Source: Streptomyces albus subsp. albus (GTDB taxonomy: Bacteria; Actinomycetota; Actinomycetes; Streptomycetales; Streptomycetaceae). From it: 64,000 nucleotides of DNA. The notes below the pieces were generated by a model. That model was not told where the DNA came from, made no database searches, and was given only the letters and a program-made list of their open reading frames with translations. The position numbers and the translations under genes are program-made. Position 1 is the stretch's first letter. Each line of letters starts with the position of its first letter. Shown here piece after piece: positions 63,981 through 64,000 of the stretch. Where the stretch lies: contig NZ_JOID01000015.1 of NCBI RefSeq assembly GCF_000719865.1, positions 62,001 to 126,000 on the forward strand, read 5' to 3'.

Positions 63981-64000
63981 CGGATCTTCGAGCCGAGCCA
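63965..64000 (-). CDS. C-terminal end of an unidentified gene, cut by window edge
   Basis: Reading leftward gives WLGSKIRRRGA followed by TGA. Only 11 codons are present, too few to identify. The basic ending and the convergent hairpin support a real gene end. Confidence 0.35.
   Translation of the reverse strand, partial: WLGSKIRRRGA

Overview
The window is typical high-GC Streptomyces (or close relative) chromosome. Most third codon positions are G or C and GTG starts are frequent. The lineage markers are a WhiB-family regulator, an XRE/DUF397 pair, SpoIIE-type phosphatases with GHKL kinase domains, Spo0M, DUF1707 and DUF4245 proteins, and polyphosphate glucokinase. From memory, the order ahpD-ahpC-oxyR ... 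fumC-fumarase-DUF1707-whiB-glpX ... xse-ispH-ppgK-ychF follows the core chromosome of S. coelicolor; I could not check this here.

Region 1-39.1 kb is mainly core. It holds a cut sodium:solute symporter, a PhoH-like ATPase, a secreted lytic-transglycosylase-like protein, an AI-2E family exporter, the peroxide module ahpD-ahpC with divergent oxyR, and a PadR-controlled ABC exporter. These are followed by a small regulator cluster (Uma2 nuclease, orphan RHH protein, XRE/DUF397), an SPFH protein with an RHH partner, a class A penicillin-binding protein, and a large phosphatase/kinase regulator. Then come both fumarase classes, the DUF1707/WhiB/GlpX block, exonuclease VII, an unrecognised overlapping three-gene operon, and ispH, ppgK and ychF. 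Perfect hairpins separate most convergent neighbours.

Region 39.1-50.8 kb, just after ychF, is an accessory island. It begins at the 3' end of ychF, whose last 19 bases recur exactly at 46629-46647 and 48801-48819 inside a roughly 280-base direct repeat. A paired 8-mer with 11-base spacing, GGCTGGAT-N3-GGCTGGAT, occurs seven times around these sites. The cargo between the repeats consists of separate small modules: a kinase-fold phosphotransferase translationally coupled to a TPR-type XRE regulator; a GHKL protein plus a truncated FxLD-type RiPP methyltransferase; a HAD protein, methyltransferase and divergent phosphotransferase/HTH pair; an MNT-HEPN toxin-antitoxin pair; a Uma2 nuclease; and a Phd-RelE pair with a second, truncated relE copy. 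The layout suggests a site-specific integration hot spot that has accumulated cassettes. No integrase gene is visible in the window.

Region 50.8-64 kb returns to chromosomal genes mixed with regulatory debris. There are two small membrane proteins, a SARP/BTAD fragment, a sigma-region-4 fragment, a BlaI-M56 repressor/protease pair, Spo0M, TatA and a secreted subtilisin-like protease with a P-domain. A GntR regulator, a SPOR-like peptide and a Nudix hydrolase follow. The window ends with a GHKL kinase beside a PAS-GAF-SpoIIE phosphatase that carries the same kinase domain at its C-terminus.
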